A stretch of 25,678 bases of DNA from CAZEFK01 sp964511405. Lineage in GTDB: Bacteria; Pseudomonadota; Alphaproteobacteria; Elsterales; Elsteraceae. Shown here piece by piece: positions 1 through 8,752 of this stretch. Numbering within the stretch: position 1 is the first letter of the stretch; each line of letters begins with the position of its first letter. Made by a program: the position numbers and the translations under genes. The stretch covers positions 1 to 25,678 of the forward strand of contig CAZEFK010000101.1 of NCBI GenBank assembly GCA_964511405.1. The letters are read 5' to 3'. Below the pieces are notes generated by a model. The model was not told the origin of the DNA. It did no database searches and worked only from the letters and a program-made list of their open reading frames with translations.

Positions 1-1081
1 GCTTCAGGCGCATGCGCGCCGGCAGGCCGCCGACATTGTGGTGCGACTTGATCGTGACGCTGGGCCCGCCGGTGAAGCTCACGCTTTCGATGACATCGGG
101 ATACAGCGTGCCCTGGGCCAGGAAATCGGCGCCGCCGATCTTCTTCGCCTCTTCCTCGAACAGGTCGATGAAGGTGGCGCCGATCGCCTTGCGCTTGGCC
201 TCGGGATCGGTCACGCCGTCCAGCACCCGCAGGAAGTCGGCCGTGCCGTCGCGGTGCACCAGCGGGATATTGTAGTTGCCGCGGAACAGCTCGACCACTT
301 CGGTCGCCTCGCCGTGGCGCAACAGGCCGGTGTCGATGAAGACGCAGGTCAGCTGCTCGCCGATCGCCTCGTGGATCAGCACTGCCGCCACGGCACTGTC
401 GACGCCGCCTGACAGGCCGCAGATCACCCGGCCCTGCCCCACCTGGCCGCGGATGCGCTGGATCGCCTGGCTGCGGAAGGTCGCCATGGTCCAGTCGCCG
501 CCGCAGCCGGCGACCGTGCGCACGAAGCGGGCCAGCAGACGCGCGCCGCTGGGCGTGTGCACGACCTCGGGGTGGAACTGTACGCCGTAGAAGCGCCTGG
601 CCTCGTCGGCGATGGCGGCGAAGGGCGCGTTCGCGCTGACCGCCACGGTGCGGAAGCCGGGCGGCAGGCGCGTGACCCGGTCGCCGTGGCTCATCCACAC
701 CAGCTCGCGCGCGCCTGTTTCGAACAGGCCGTCGAACAGGGCGCAACGCTCGGTGACCTCGATCTCGGCGCGCCCGAACTCGCGATGATGCCCGCCCTCG
801 ACCTCGCCGCCCAGCTGGGCGCACATGGTCTGCTCGCCATAGCAGATGCCGAGGACCGGCACGCCCAGCTCGAACGCCGCCATGGGGGCCCGGGGCGTGC
901 CCATGTTGGTCACCGACGACGGCCCGCCCGACAGGATGACGGCTTTCGGCTGGAAGGCGCGCAGCTCGGCATCGGGGATCGAGAACGGCCGGATTTCCGC
1001 ATAAACGCCCGCTTCGCGCACGCGGCGCGCGATCAACTGGGTCACCTGGCTGCCGAAATCGAGGATCAGGATGCGGTCCAA
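1..1081 (-). CDS. guaA: GMP synthase (glutamine-hydrolysing), C-terminus cut by window edge
   Basis: Converts XMP to GMP in the cytoplasm using ammonia from glutamine and ATP, the last step of guanine nucleotide synthesis. Seen: the N-terminal class I glutamine amidotransferase domain opens with ILDFGSQVTQLIARRVRE. The nucleophile Cys is in GICYGEQTM, and the His/Glu pair is in GVQFHPEV. Next comes the ATP-pyrophosphatase domain with the PP-loop GLSGGVDSAVAAVL. The C-terminal dimerisation domain is only partly present because the gene continues past base 1. I chose a TTG start at 1081-1079: the protein then begins MDRILILDFGSQ as expected for the family, and a GGAG Shine-Dalgarno sits about 8 nt upstream. 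No ATG fits. It lies 27 bp after the GNAT gene and is probably co-transcribed with it. Identity is secure; only the start is inferred. Confidence 0.96.
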   Translation of the reverse strand, partial: MDRILILDFGSQVTQLIARRVREAGVYAEIRPFSIPDAELRAFQPKAVILSGGPSSVTNMGTPRAPMAAFELGVPVLGICYGEQTMCAQLGGEVEGGHHREFGRAEIEVTERCALFDGLFETGARELVWMSHGDRVTRLPPGFRTVAVSANAPFAAIADEARRFYGVQFHPEVVHTPSGARLLARFVRTVAGCGGDWTMATFRSQAIQRIRGQVGQGRVICGLSGGVDSAVAAVLIHEAIGEQLTCVFIDTGLLRHGEATEVVELFRGNYNIPLVHRDGTADFLRVLDGVTDPEAKRKAIGATFIDLFEEEAKKIGGADFLAQGTLYPDVIESVSFTGGPSVTIKSHHNVGGLPARMRLK

Positions 1082-1108
1082 GCGGGTCTCCGAGGGTTGG
1101 GGGAAGCG

Positions 1109-1660
1109 TCACACATGAGCGCGGTCGGCGGCGGCGTCGATCAGGCGGTGGATGTCACGCCAGCCATAGGCGATCTCGGGAATCCGGGCGCCCGAGATCA
1201 TCTCGTCGCGGCGGCCCACGGCCTCGCCGGCCAGGCTTTCGTAGAAGCGGCGCGCGGCGGCGTTGGCGGCCAGCGTCCACAGCGCCACATCGCCATGGCC
1301 GAACAGCGCCAAGCGCGTGGCGACCGCGCCCATCAGGCGGCCGCCCAAGCCCTGGCCGCGCCGCGCCTTGGCCACATAGAGGGTATAGATCTCGGCGCTG
1401 AAGCTGCGGCCGCGATCGCGCAGCCGGCCGGCCGAAACGAAGCCGGCCAGGCCGTCGTCGTCGACCGCCACCAGCACCTGCCGGCCCGGCGCGCCGTCGT
1501 CGGCCAGCAGGTGCCGCCAGGTCTCGCTCCAGCGCTGCTCCAGCGGGCCGTCCAAGGCGGCGTCGGGCAGCATGCCGCGATAGCTGTCGCGCCAGCTCGC
1601 CGCGTGGAGCCGGGCGATCGGCCCGGCGTCCGCGCTGCGGCCGGCGCGGATCAGCGTCAC
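1109..1660 (-). CDS. GNAT family N-acetyltransferase
   Basis: A 183-residue acetyltransferase of the GNAT fold, which moves acetyl from acetyl-CoA to an amine; the substrate is unknown. Seen: an N-terminal segment IRAGRSADAGPIARLHAASW, typical of GNAT proteins, then a beta strand IYTLYVAKARRGQGLGGRLM carrying the acetyl-CoA pyrophosphate-binding R-x-x-G-x-G/A loop (RRGQGLGG), then WTLAANAAARRFYESLAG, the usual beta5-alpha4 segment. The GTG start at 1660-1658 overlaps the TGA of the upstream methyltransferase (GTGA, 4 bp), which points to translational coupling. It sits between the rRNA methyltransferase gene and guaA and is probably read as part of that operon. Family assignment is firm; no specific role can be given. 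Confidence 0.9.
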   Translation of the reverse strand: MTLIRAGRSADAGPIARLHAASWRDSYRGMLPDAALDGPLEQRWSETWRHLLADDGAPGRQVLVAVDDDGLAGFVSAGRLRDRGRSFSAEIYTLYVAKARRGQGLGGRLMGAVATRLALFGHGDVALWTLAANAAARRFYESLAGEAVGRRDEMISGARIPEIAYGWRDIHRLIDAAADRAHV

Positions 1661-2970
1661 GGGACCCGCTCCAGGACGGCGGCGAAGAAGCCGTCGGTGC
1701 CGTCCCGGCCAGGGCTCAGCCGCAAATAGGGCGCGTCGCCGACCGGGCACCGTCCGGTCAGCAGGCCCGGCCACAGCCCGGCCGGCGGACGCACGCGAAA
1801 GCCCAGGGTGCGGCCGAGGAAATCCTCGATCCGATCCTCGTTCTCGGCCGCCAGCAGCGAGCAGGTGCCGTAGACCAGCCGCCCGCCCGGCTTCACCAGG
1901 CGCGCCGCACGATCCAGGATCTCGGCCTGCACGGTGCCCAGCTCCGCCAGGTCGTCGGCGCCGATGCGCCACTTCATGTCGGGGTTGCGGCGCCAGGTGC
2001 CGGTGCCGCTGCACGGGGCGTCGACCAGCACCCGGTCGAAGCGGCCGTCCTGGCGGCGCAGCCAGCGCAGGCCGTCGGCATCGAGCGCACGGCGCTCGAC
2101 ATTGTGGACGCCGGCGCGGCGCAGACGGGTCACCGCACGCTCCAGCCGCTTGCCGTGGACATCGCAGGCGACCAGCCGGCCTTTGTTGGCCATGGCGCCG
2201 GCCAGCGCCAGGGTCTTGCCGCCGGCACCGGCGCAATAGTCCAGCACCGCCTGGCCGGGCCGGGCGTCGACCAGCAGCGCCAGCACCTGGCTGCCCTCGT
2301 CCTGGATCTCGACCCAGCCGTCCTGGAAGGGCTGGCTGGCCGACAGCGGCGGCCGGCCCGACACCCGCAGCCCCAGGGGCGACAGCGGCGTCGGCTCGGC
2401 CTGGATCCCGGCCTTGGCCAGCGCCGCCTGCGCCGCATCCCGCGTGGCGCACAGCGGGTTGACCCGCAGGTCCAGGGGGGCTGCGGCGTTGAGGGCGCGC
2501 AGCTCGGCCTCGTCGCCGAAGCGCGTCGCCAGGTCGTCGGCCAGCCACGGCGGCAGCTCCAACCGCACCCACGCCGGCTGCTCGGGATGCTCCAGGGGCT
2601 GGCGCTCCAGCCGCTCGGCCAACGTCCGCTCGGCACGGCTGAACGGCGCCGGGCGGTACTGGCCGCCGTCGAACCAGCCGGCGACGCGCTCGGCCGGGTC
2701 GCCGGTCAGCAGGCGCTCGGCGATGACGCGGTGGCGCGCCGGCGGCGGCGGCGCCGTCTCGGGGCGCTCCAGCGTGCGGTTGATCCACCAGTCCAGGCGG
2801 GCGCGCCGGCGCAGGGTGGCGAAGGTCGCCTCGGCGATCGCCGAGCGGTCCTTGGAGCCGATATAGCGGCGCTGCCGGAAATAGGCCGAGGTCGCCGCAT
2901 CGGCGGCACCGCCGAGCGCGATGTCGTCCAGGATCTCGATCTGTGCCTGGAGCCTGGCTCCGGGGGTCAT
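1657..2970 (-). CDS. RsmB/Fmu-type RNA (cytosine-C5) methyltransferase
   Basis: A 437-residue SAM-dependent m5C methyltransferase, most like the 16S rRNA enzyme RsmB. Seen: an N-terminal helical NusB-like region of roughly 140 residues (ARLQAQIEILDDIALG...), then a Rossmann methyltransferase domain. The SAM-binding loop is DYCAGAGGKTLALA, followed by ACDVHGKRLERA. Motif IV is VDAPCSGTGTWRRNPDMKW and motif VI is YGTCSLLAAENED; these hold the two cysteines (PCSG and TCS) used for catalysis and release in this family. The length matches RsmB. The gene starts 35 bp after guaB ends, on the same strand, and its stop overlaps the GNAT start. The guaB-methyltransferase-guaA order recurs in alphaproteobacteria. 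The exact target cytosine is inferred only from family. Confidence 0.9.
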   Translation of the reverse strand: MTPGARLQAQIEILDDIALGGAADAATSAYFRQRRYIGSKDRSAIAEATFATLRRRARLDWWINRTLERPETAPPPPARHRVIAERLLTGDPAERVAGWFDGGQYRPAPFSRAERTLAERLERQPLEHPEQPAWVRLELPPWLADDLATRFGDEAELRALNAAAPLDLRVNPLCATRDAAQAALAKAGIQAEPTPLSPLGLRVSGRPPLSASQPFQDGWVEIQDEGSQVLALLVDARPGQAVLDYCAGAGGKTLALAGAMANKGRLVACDVHGKRLERAVTRLRRAGVHNVERRALDADGLRWLRRQDGRFDRVLVDAPCSGTGTWRRNPDMKWRIGADDLAELGTVQAEILDRAARLVKPGGRLVYGTCSLLAAENEDRIEDFLGRTLGFRVRPPAGLWPGLLTGRCPVGDAPYLRLSPGRDGTDGFFAAVLERVP

Positions 2971-3005
2971 GGCCGTTCCTCGCGAAGAGCGCCGGCGGCG
3001 GCTCC

Positions 3006-4471
<1,466 letters not shown>

Positions 4472-4555
4472 GGCGGCTCCTTAGGCGGCTCCCGTCTGCG
4501 GTGGCGCATCTTACATGGGATCGCCCGCGCGCCAAGTTCTGCGGCCTGATGCCTC

Positions 4556-5275
4556 CTATGCGCCCTCGTTCTGCGCTGCAGCATCGTCGCTGGCCCCGCG
4601 GAAGCCCTGGGCGACGACATACATTTCGGCCGACTCGGCGCGGCTGGCCTGGGGCTTGGCGTGGCGCACGGTGGCGAAGCCGCGCTTGAGCCGGGCCAGC
4701 AGGGCGCCTTCGGTGCCGCCCTGGAACACCTTGGCCACGAAGCCGCCGCCCGGGGCCAGCACGGTCTCGGCGAAATCAAGCGCCGCCTCGCACAGGCCGA
4801 CCACGCGCAGATGGTCGGTGCGGGCGTGGCCGGTGGTCGGCGCCGCCATGTCGCTGAGCACCAGGTCGGCCGGCCCGCCCAGGAGCGCCTTCAGCCGCTC
4901 CGGCGCGGCCGGGTCCAGGAAATCCTGGATCACGAAGGTGGCACCCGGCAGCGGCGTGATGTCCAGCAGGTCGCAGCCGACCACTTGGCCGCTACCCGTC
5001 ACCCGCTCGACGGCGAATTGCGTCCAGCCGCCGGGCGCCGCACCCAGGTCGATGACCCGCTGGCCCGGCCGCAGCAGGTGGAAGCGCTCGTCGATCTGCA
5101 TCAGCTTGAAGGCGGCGCGGCTCCGCAGGCCGCGCCGCTTGGCCTCGGCCACATAGGGGTCGTTGAGCTGGCGGGTCAGCCAGCGCTTGGAGGATTCCGA
5201 GCGGTTGCCGGCCAGCACCCGCACGGCCTTCATGCGCCCGGTCGGCGCCGAGCTGCCGCTTCCGCGCTTGCTCAT
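4556..5275 (-). CDS. rlmE: 23S rRNA 2'-O-ribose U2552 methyltransferase (RlmE/FtsJ)
   Basis: A 239-residue SAM-dependent methyltransferase that modifies the ribose of U2552 in the A loop of 23S rRNA late in 50S assembly. Seen: the N-terminal RNA-facing segment SSKRWLTRQLNDPYVAEAKR followed by RSRAAFKLMQIDERF, whose Lys is the first residue of the K-D-K-E tetrad. The SAM loop is VIDLGAAPGGWTQFA, the catalytic Asp is in LVLSDMAAPTTGH, and FVAKVFQGG carries the later Lys. The start is the ATG at 5275-5273, whose ATGA overlaps the stop of the ppx/gppA gene; reading further upstream enters low-quality shadow sequence. It lies 84 bp upstream of guaB on the same strand, and no hairpin-plus-T-tract terminator is visible between them. 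Confidence 0.93.
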   Translation of the reverse strand: MSKRGSGSSAPTGRMKAVRVLAGNRSESSKRWLTRQLNDPYVAEAKRRGLRSRAAFKLMQIDERFHLLRPGQRVIDLGAAPGGWTQFAVERVTGSGQVVGCDLLDITPLPGATFVIQDFLDPAAPERLKALLGGPADLVLSDMAAPTTGHARTDHLRVVGLCEAALDFAETVLAPGGGFVAKVFQGGTEGALLARLKRGFATVRHAKPQASRAESAEMYVVAQGFRGASDDAAAQNEGA

Positions 5276-6327
5276 GCCTGTCCCATCGCCCGTCGTCGCG
5301 GCGCCGGCACGCCCATCAACCCCAGCAAAATGCCCTCGCGCACACCGCGATCGGCGATGCGCAGCTCGGGCGTCGGCCATTGCGCCAGGATCGCGTCCAG
5401 GATCGCGCAACCGGCGACCACCAGGTCGGACCGGGCGCGGCCGATGCAGGGATGCCGGATCCGCTCGGCCGGCGCCATCGCGACGATCCGGGCCGACGCC
5501 TCGGCAATCGCGGTGCGGTCCAGCAGGATGCCATCGACGTGGCGGCGATCATAGCGCGCCAGGTTGAGATGCACGCCGGCCAGGGTCGTCACCGTGCCGC
5601 TCGAGCCCAGCATCTGCACGCCGCCGGCGCCGACCTGCCGGGCGATACCGTGCTCACGGTCGAAGCGCAGCAGGGCTGCCGCGACCTCGGCGCGCATGGC
5701 CCGGTAGCCCTCGGGCGTGACCGCGGCCGGACCGTAGCGATCGGCCAGACTGACGACGCCATCGGGCACCGATAGCACCGCCTGCACCAGCGCCGGACTG
5801 CCGTCGGCCGGCACCTCCAGCCACATGACCTCGGTCGAGCCGCCGCCGATGTCGAACATCAGGGCGCGCTCGACAGCCGGGTCGAGCAGCGCGGCGCAGC
5901 CCGCCAGCGCCAGCATCGCCTCGTCGGCGGGCGAGATCACCTCGACGGCGAGGCCGGTCTCGTGGCGCACACGATCCAGGAACAGCGCGCCGTTGGCGGC
6001 GCGGCGGCAGGCTTCGGTCGCCACGATCCGGGTCGCCTGCGGGCGATGCTGGCGCAGCTTGGCGGCGCAGATGCGCAGGGCCTGGATCGTGCGCTGCATG
6101 GCGCCGGGCGCGAGCCGGCCGCTCAGCACCAGCCCCTCGCCCAGGCGCACGATACGGCTGAACGCATCAAGCACCTCGAACTCGCCGGCGCCGGCCCGGG
6201 CGATCAACAGTCGGCAGTTGTTGGTCCCAAGATCCAGGGCCGCGAACACCGGCAGGCTGGACCGGAGCCGATGGGGGAGCGACCGCGTCGAAGGGGAACT
6301 TGCCGCGGAGAGCTCGTCGTCGCGCAT
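5272..6327 (-). CDS. Ppx/GppA family phosphatase
   Basis: An actin/hexokinase-fold phosphatase of the exopolyphosphatase/guanosine pentaphosphate phosphohydrolase family, acting on polyphosphate or pppGpp in the cytoplasm. Seen: phosphate-1 loop FAALDLGTNNCRLLIA near the N-terminus; RIVATEACRRAANGALF; ISPADEAMLALAGC, where the family has its catalytic Glu; phosphate-2 loop ALMFDIGGGSTEVMWLE; and LGSSGTVTTLAGVHL. At about 351 residues it has only the two core domains, without the C-terminal HD-like extension of long Ppx proteins. I take the ATG at 6327. A TTG at 6351 in frame is also possible, and neither has a strong Shine-Dalgarno. It is coupled to rlmE by an ATGA overlap. Which substrate dominates cannot be told. 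Confidence 0.9.
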   Translation of the reverse strand: MRDDELSAASSPSTRSLPHRLRSSLPVFAALDLGTNNCRLLIARAGAGEFEVLDAFSRIVRLGEGLVLSGRLAPGAMQRTIQALRICAAKLRQHRPQATRIVATEACRRAANGALFLDRVRHETGLAVEVISPADEAMLALAGCAALLDPAVERALMFDIGGGSTEVMWLEVPADGSPALVQAVLSVPDGVVSLADRYGPAAVTPEGYRAMRAEVAAALLRFDREHGIARQVGAGGVQMLGSSGTVTTLAGVHLNLARYDRRHVDGILLDRTAIAEASARIVAMAPAERIRHPCIGRARSDLVVAGCAILDAILAQWPTPELRIADRGVREGILLGLMGVPAPRRRAMGQA

Positions 6328-6346
6328 GGCGCAATCTATCGCCGAT

Positions 6347-6360
6347 CGCAAGCGGTTGCG
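6347..6360. repeat. Short inverted repeat upstream of the ppx/gppA gene
   Basis: CGCAA-GCGG-TTGCG: a 5-bp stem with a 4-base centre, just upstream of the chosen ppx start. It could be an operator or part of the 5' leader, or chance in GC-rich sequence. Confidence 0.3.
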
Positions 6361-6425
6361 ACCCCCGGGATGGGGCCGTGCGACACCGCGCGCGAGCGCC
6401 GGCCCCGGTCGCGCCGGGTTGGCAA

Positions 6426-6453
6426 TTGACAGGCCCGAGCGCGGTTTGATAGA
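6426..6453 (+). promoter_or_regulatory. Candidate sigma-70 promoter for tRNA-Gln
   Basis: A perfect TTGACA (6426-6431), a 16-bp spacer, then GATAGA (6448-6453). It is about 50 bp upstream of the tRNA and in the right orientation. The -35 is convincing; the -10 matches the consensus at only three positions. Confidence 0.5.
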
Positions 6454-6503
6454 CGGGCGTCACGCTGACGGCGGCACGCGGCAAGGCGGGCCGGCCCGGG
6501 TGG

Positions 6504-6577
6504 AGGGGGATCGTTCAGCGGTAGGACTACGGATTCTGACTCCGTCAACCCAGGTTCGAATCCTGGTCCCCCTACCA
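6504..6577 (+). tRNA. tRNA-Gln (anticodon CTG)
   Basis: A full cloverleaf can be drawn by eye: acceptor AGGGGGA/TCCCCCT; D stem GTTC/GGAC with loop AGCGGTA; anticodon stem ACGGA/TCCGT with loop TTCTGAC, giving anticodon CTG, which reads CAG (Gln); T arm CCAGG-TTCGAAT-CCTGG; then A73 and an encoded CCA. Total 74 nt. The first pair is A1-U72, a weak pair, in line with the weak 1-72 pair typical of tRNA-Gln. The glutaminyl-tRNA synthetase gene lies about 260 bp downstream on the opposite strand. Confidence 0.97.
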
Positions 6578-6593
6578 ACCCTCCCAGGCCCGT

Positions 6594-6606
6594 CCCTCTT
6601 CGAGGG
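6594..6606 (+). terminator. Hairpin after tRNA-Gln; possible weak terminator or leader hairpin
   Basis: CCCTC-TTC-GAGGG, a 5-bp stem 17 nt after the tRNA and followed by CTCTCACG rather than a T tract. The 3' arm GAGGG is also the likely Shine-Dalgarno of the small ORF starting at 6615. Confidence 0.35.
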
Positions 6607-6614
6607 CTCTCACG

Positions 6615-6812
6615 ATGGTCGATCTGGAGCTGCTCGATCGGTATCGCGCCATCTTCGGCGACACCTTCACTGTCGAGCGCTGGACCGCGCGCCCGGGCGA
6701 CACGGTCAACGCCATGATGCGGGCAGCGCTGGCGGGCGGCCCGCCGGTGACCGACGAGCGGATCGCCGCCGACCTGGCGGCGCGCTTCGGCGAACCGGGG
6801 CCGCCGGAGTAA
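6615..6812 (+). CDS. Small protein of unknown function (65 aa)
   Basis: Not recognised. The 65-residue product starts MVDLELLDRYRAIFGDTFTVE and ends DLAARFGEPGPPE. It looks soluble and acidic, with no signal peptide or membrane segment, and is predicted to be helical at both ends. Support for it being real: a GAGGG Shine-Dalgarno 8 nt before the ATG, GC-rich third codon positions, and an otherwise empty slot between the tRNA and the convergent glnS (23 bp gap between stops). It may be transcribed by read-through from the tRNA promoter. It could still be a chance ORF. Confidence 0.55.
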   Translation: MVDLELLDRYRAIFGDTFTVERWTARPGDTVNAMMRAALAGGPPVTDERIAADLAARFGEPGPPE

Positions 6813-6835
6813 CCGGCGGAGCCCCGGCGCGCCCC

Positions 6836-8521
6836 CTATCCGCCCGCCGCCTGCGCCTTGGCCCAGCTGTCGCGCAGGCCGACCGTGCGGTTGAACACCA
6901 GCCGGCCGGGGCGGCTGTCGGGGTCCAGGCAGAAATAGCCCTGGCGCTCGAACTGGACGGCCTGGTCCGAGGTGGCCTCGGCCAGCGCGGGCTCGACCAG
7001 GGCGTCGGCCAACACGTCCAGCGAGTTCGCATTGAGGTCGGCGAAGACGTCGCCGTCGGCCCCCGGGTCGGGCCTCGTGAACAGCGGATTGTAGAGACGA
7101 ACCTCGGCCGGTAGCGCCTGCTGGGTCGCGACCCAGTGCAGGGTCGCCTGGACCTTGCGGCCGTCCGGCGCGTTGCCGCCGCGGGTCGCGGGATCATAGG
7201 TGCAGCGCAGCTCGACCACCTCGCCCGCCGCGTCCTTCACCACCTCGCGGCAGGTCACGAAATAGGCATAGCGCAGCCGGACCTCGCGGCCCGGCGCCAG
7301 GCGGAAGAACTTCTTGGGCGGGTCCTCCATGAAGTCGTCGCGCTCGACATAGATTTCCCGGCCGAACGTGATCCGCCGGCTGCCCGCCGACGGATCCTCG
7401 GGATTGTTGACGGCATCGAGCTCTTCGGCCTGGTTGTGCGGATAGTTCTCGATGACCAGGCGCAGCGGGCGCAGCACCGCCATCCGCCGCAGCGCGGTGC
7501 GGTTCAGCACGTCGCGCACCGCATGGTCGAACTGGGCCGGCTCGACGACACTGTTGGCGCGGGCAACGCCCAGCCGGCGCACGAAATCGCGAACCGCGGC
7601 CGGCGGCACGCCGCGCCGGCGCAGCCCGGCCAGGGTCGGCATCCGCGGATCGTCCCAGCCGGCGACATGGCCGCGGCGCACCAGCTCGGTCAGCACCCGT
7701 TTCGACAGCACCGTATAGGCGATGCTCAGCCGCGCGAACTCGTACTGGCGCGGCCGGGACGGCACCGGCAGGTGGTCGAGCAGCCAGTCATAGAGCGGTC
7801 GGTGGTCTTCGAACTCCAGCGTGCACAGCGAATGGGTGATCGATTCGATGGCGTCCGACTGGCCGTGGGCGAAATCGTAGGTCGGGTAGATGCACCACGC
7901 CGTGCCGGTCCTGGGATGGGCGGCGTGCAGGATCCGGTAGAGCACGGGATCACGCAGGTTCATGTTGCCCGAACCCATGTCGATCTTGGCGCGCAGGACC
8001 CGGGCGCCGTTCGGGAACTCGCCGGCGCGCATGCGCCGGAACAGGTCCAGATTTTCCTCGACCGATCGGTTGCGGTAGGGACTGTCGCGTCCGGGCTCGG
8101 TCAGCGTGCCGCGCTGGGCGCGCATCTCTTCGACCGGCAGGTCGTCGACATAGGCGTGGCCGGTACGGATCAGGTGCTCGGCCCAGTCATAGAGCTGCTG
8201 GAAGTAGTCCGACGCGTGATGGAGATGGCTGCCCCAATCGAAGCCCAGCCAGCGCAGGTCGCGCTGGATGGCGTCGATGAACGCCTGCTCCTCCTTGACC
8301 GGATTGGTGTCGTCGAAGCGCAGGTGGCAGCGGCCGCCGAACTCCTGGGCGATGCCGAAGTTCAGGCAGATCGACTTGGCGTGGCCGATATGCAGGAAGC
8401 CATTGGGTTCCGGCGGGAAGCGCGTCACCGGCTGGGCGTGGCGGTTGGCCTCGAGGTCGGCCTGAATGATGTCGCGCAGGAAATCGCGCCCCGCCGCCGT
8501 CTCGGTCTCGTCGTTCGCCAT
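6836..8521 (-). CDS. glnS: Glutaminyl-tRNA synthetase
   Basis: A 561-residue class Ic synthetase charging tRNA-Gln directly with glutamine. Seen: the GlnRS-type HIGH signature FPPEPNGFLHIGHAKSICL (HIGH at residues 44-47); HLRFDDTNPVKEEQAFIDAI; PTYDFAHGQSDAIESITHSL; the KMSKS-equivalent VLSKRVL near 271-277; GWDDPRMPTLAGLRRRG; then the beta-barrel anticodon-binding half ending FNRTVGLRDSWAKAQ. These segments follow the GlnRS rather than the GluRS pattern, and the length is normal for bacterial GlnRS. The ATG at 8521 has only a distant GGAG. Many alphaproteobacteria lack GlnRS and make Gln-tRNA by transamidation, so its presence beside a tRNA-Gln is notable. Confidence 0.96.
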   Translation of the reverse strand: MANDETETAAGRDFLRDIIQADLEANRHAQPVTRFPPEPNGFLHIGHAKSICLNFGIAQEFGGRCHLRFDDTNPVKEEQAFIDAIQRDLRWLGFDWGSHLHHASDYFQQLYDWAEHLIRTGHAYVDDLPVEEMRAQRGTLTEPGRDSPYRNRSVEENLDLFRRMRAGEFPNGARVLRAKIDMGSGNMNLRDPVLYRILHAAHPRTGTAWCIYPTYDFAHGQSDAIESITHSLCTLEFEDHRPLYDWLLDHLPVPSRPRQYEFARLSIAYTVLSKRVLTELVRRGHVAGWDDPRMPTLAGLRRRGVPPAAVRDFVRRLGVARANSVVEPAQFDHAVRDVLNRTALRRMAVLRPLRLVIENYPHNQAEELDAVNNPEDPSAGSRRITFGREIYVERDDFMEDPPKKFFRLAPGREVRLRYAYFVTCREVVKDAAGEVVELRCTYDPATRGGNAPDGRKVQATLHWVATQQALPAEVRLYNPLFTRPDPGADGDVFADLNANSLDVLADALVEPALAEATSDQAVQFERQGYFCLDPDSRPGRLVFNRTVGLRDSWAKAQAAGG

Positions 8522-8664
8522 GCTGCCGGCCTGCTCCGTCGTTGCGTTTGTCCGCTGGTGCGCCGCCCGGCCCTGCCCGCGCCGGACAGGTGCCGGCCAG
8601 CGGCGCCGGACATCTATGTGTCAGATTACCGCGCTGCGGCAAGCGCACCCGATAGCGGCCGGCG

Positions 8665-8672
8665 GCCGATAA
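8665..8672 (+). promoter_or_regulatory. Sigma-28 (FliA)-like -10 element upstream of flagellin
   Basis: The 8-mer GCCGATAA is identical to the flagellar sigma-28 -10 consensus and lies 81 bp before the flagellin ATG. No TAAA-type -35 is found at the usual distance (CACCCGAT stands there), so the match is half a promoter. Confidence 0.35.
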
Positions 8673-8683
8673 AAATCCGCGGC

Positions 8684-8713
8684 TTGTTAGGATTTCATTA
8701 ACCAGGCTATTAT
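8684..8713 (+). promoter_or_regulatory. Candidate sigma-70 promoter for flagellin
   Basis: TTGTTA (8684-8689), an 18-bp spacer, TATTAT (8708-8713), within the only AT-rich patch of the 231-bp intergenic region and about 40 bp before the ATG. It competes with the upstream sigma-28-like element as an explanation. Confidence 0.4.
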
Positions 8714-8752
8714 ACGCATAACTGGTCCAAAAGCGGCAATCTCGAGGTCAAA

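Noticed and set aside
557..1729. A 390-codon plus-strand frame opposite guaA and the GNAT gene
   Set aside because: It is an antisense shadow rich in Ala, His, Gln, Gly and Arg with no domain; the minus strand holds well-conserved genes.
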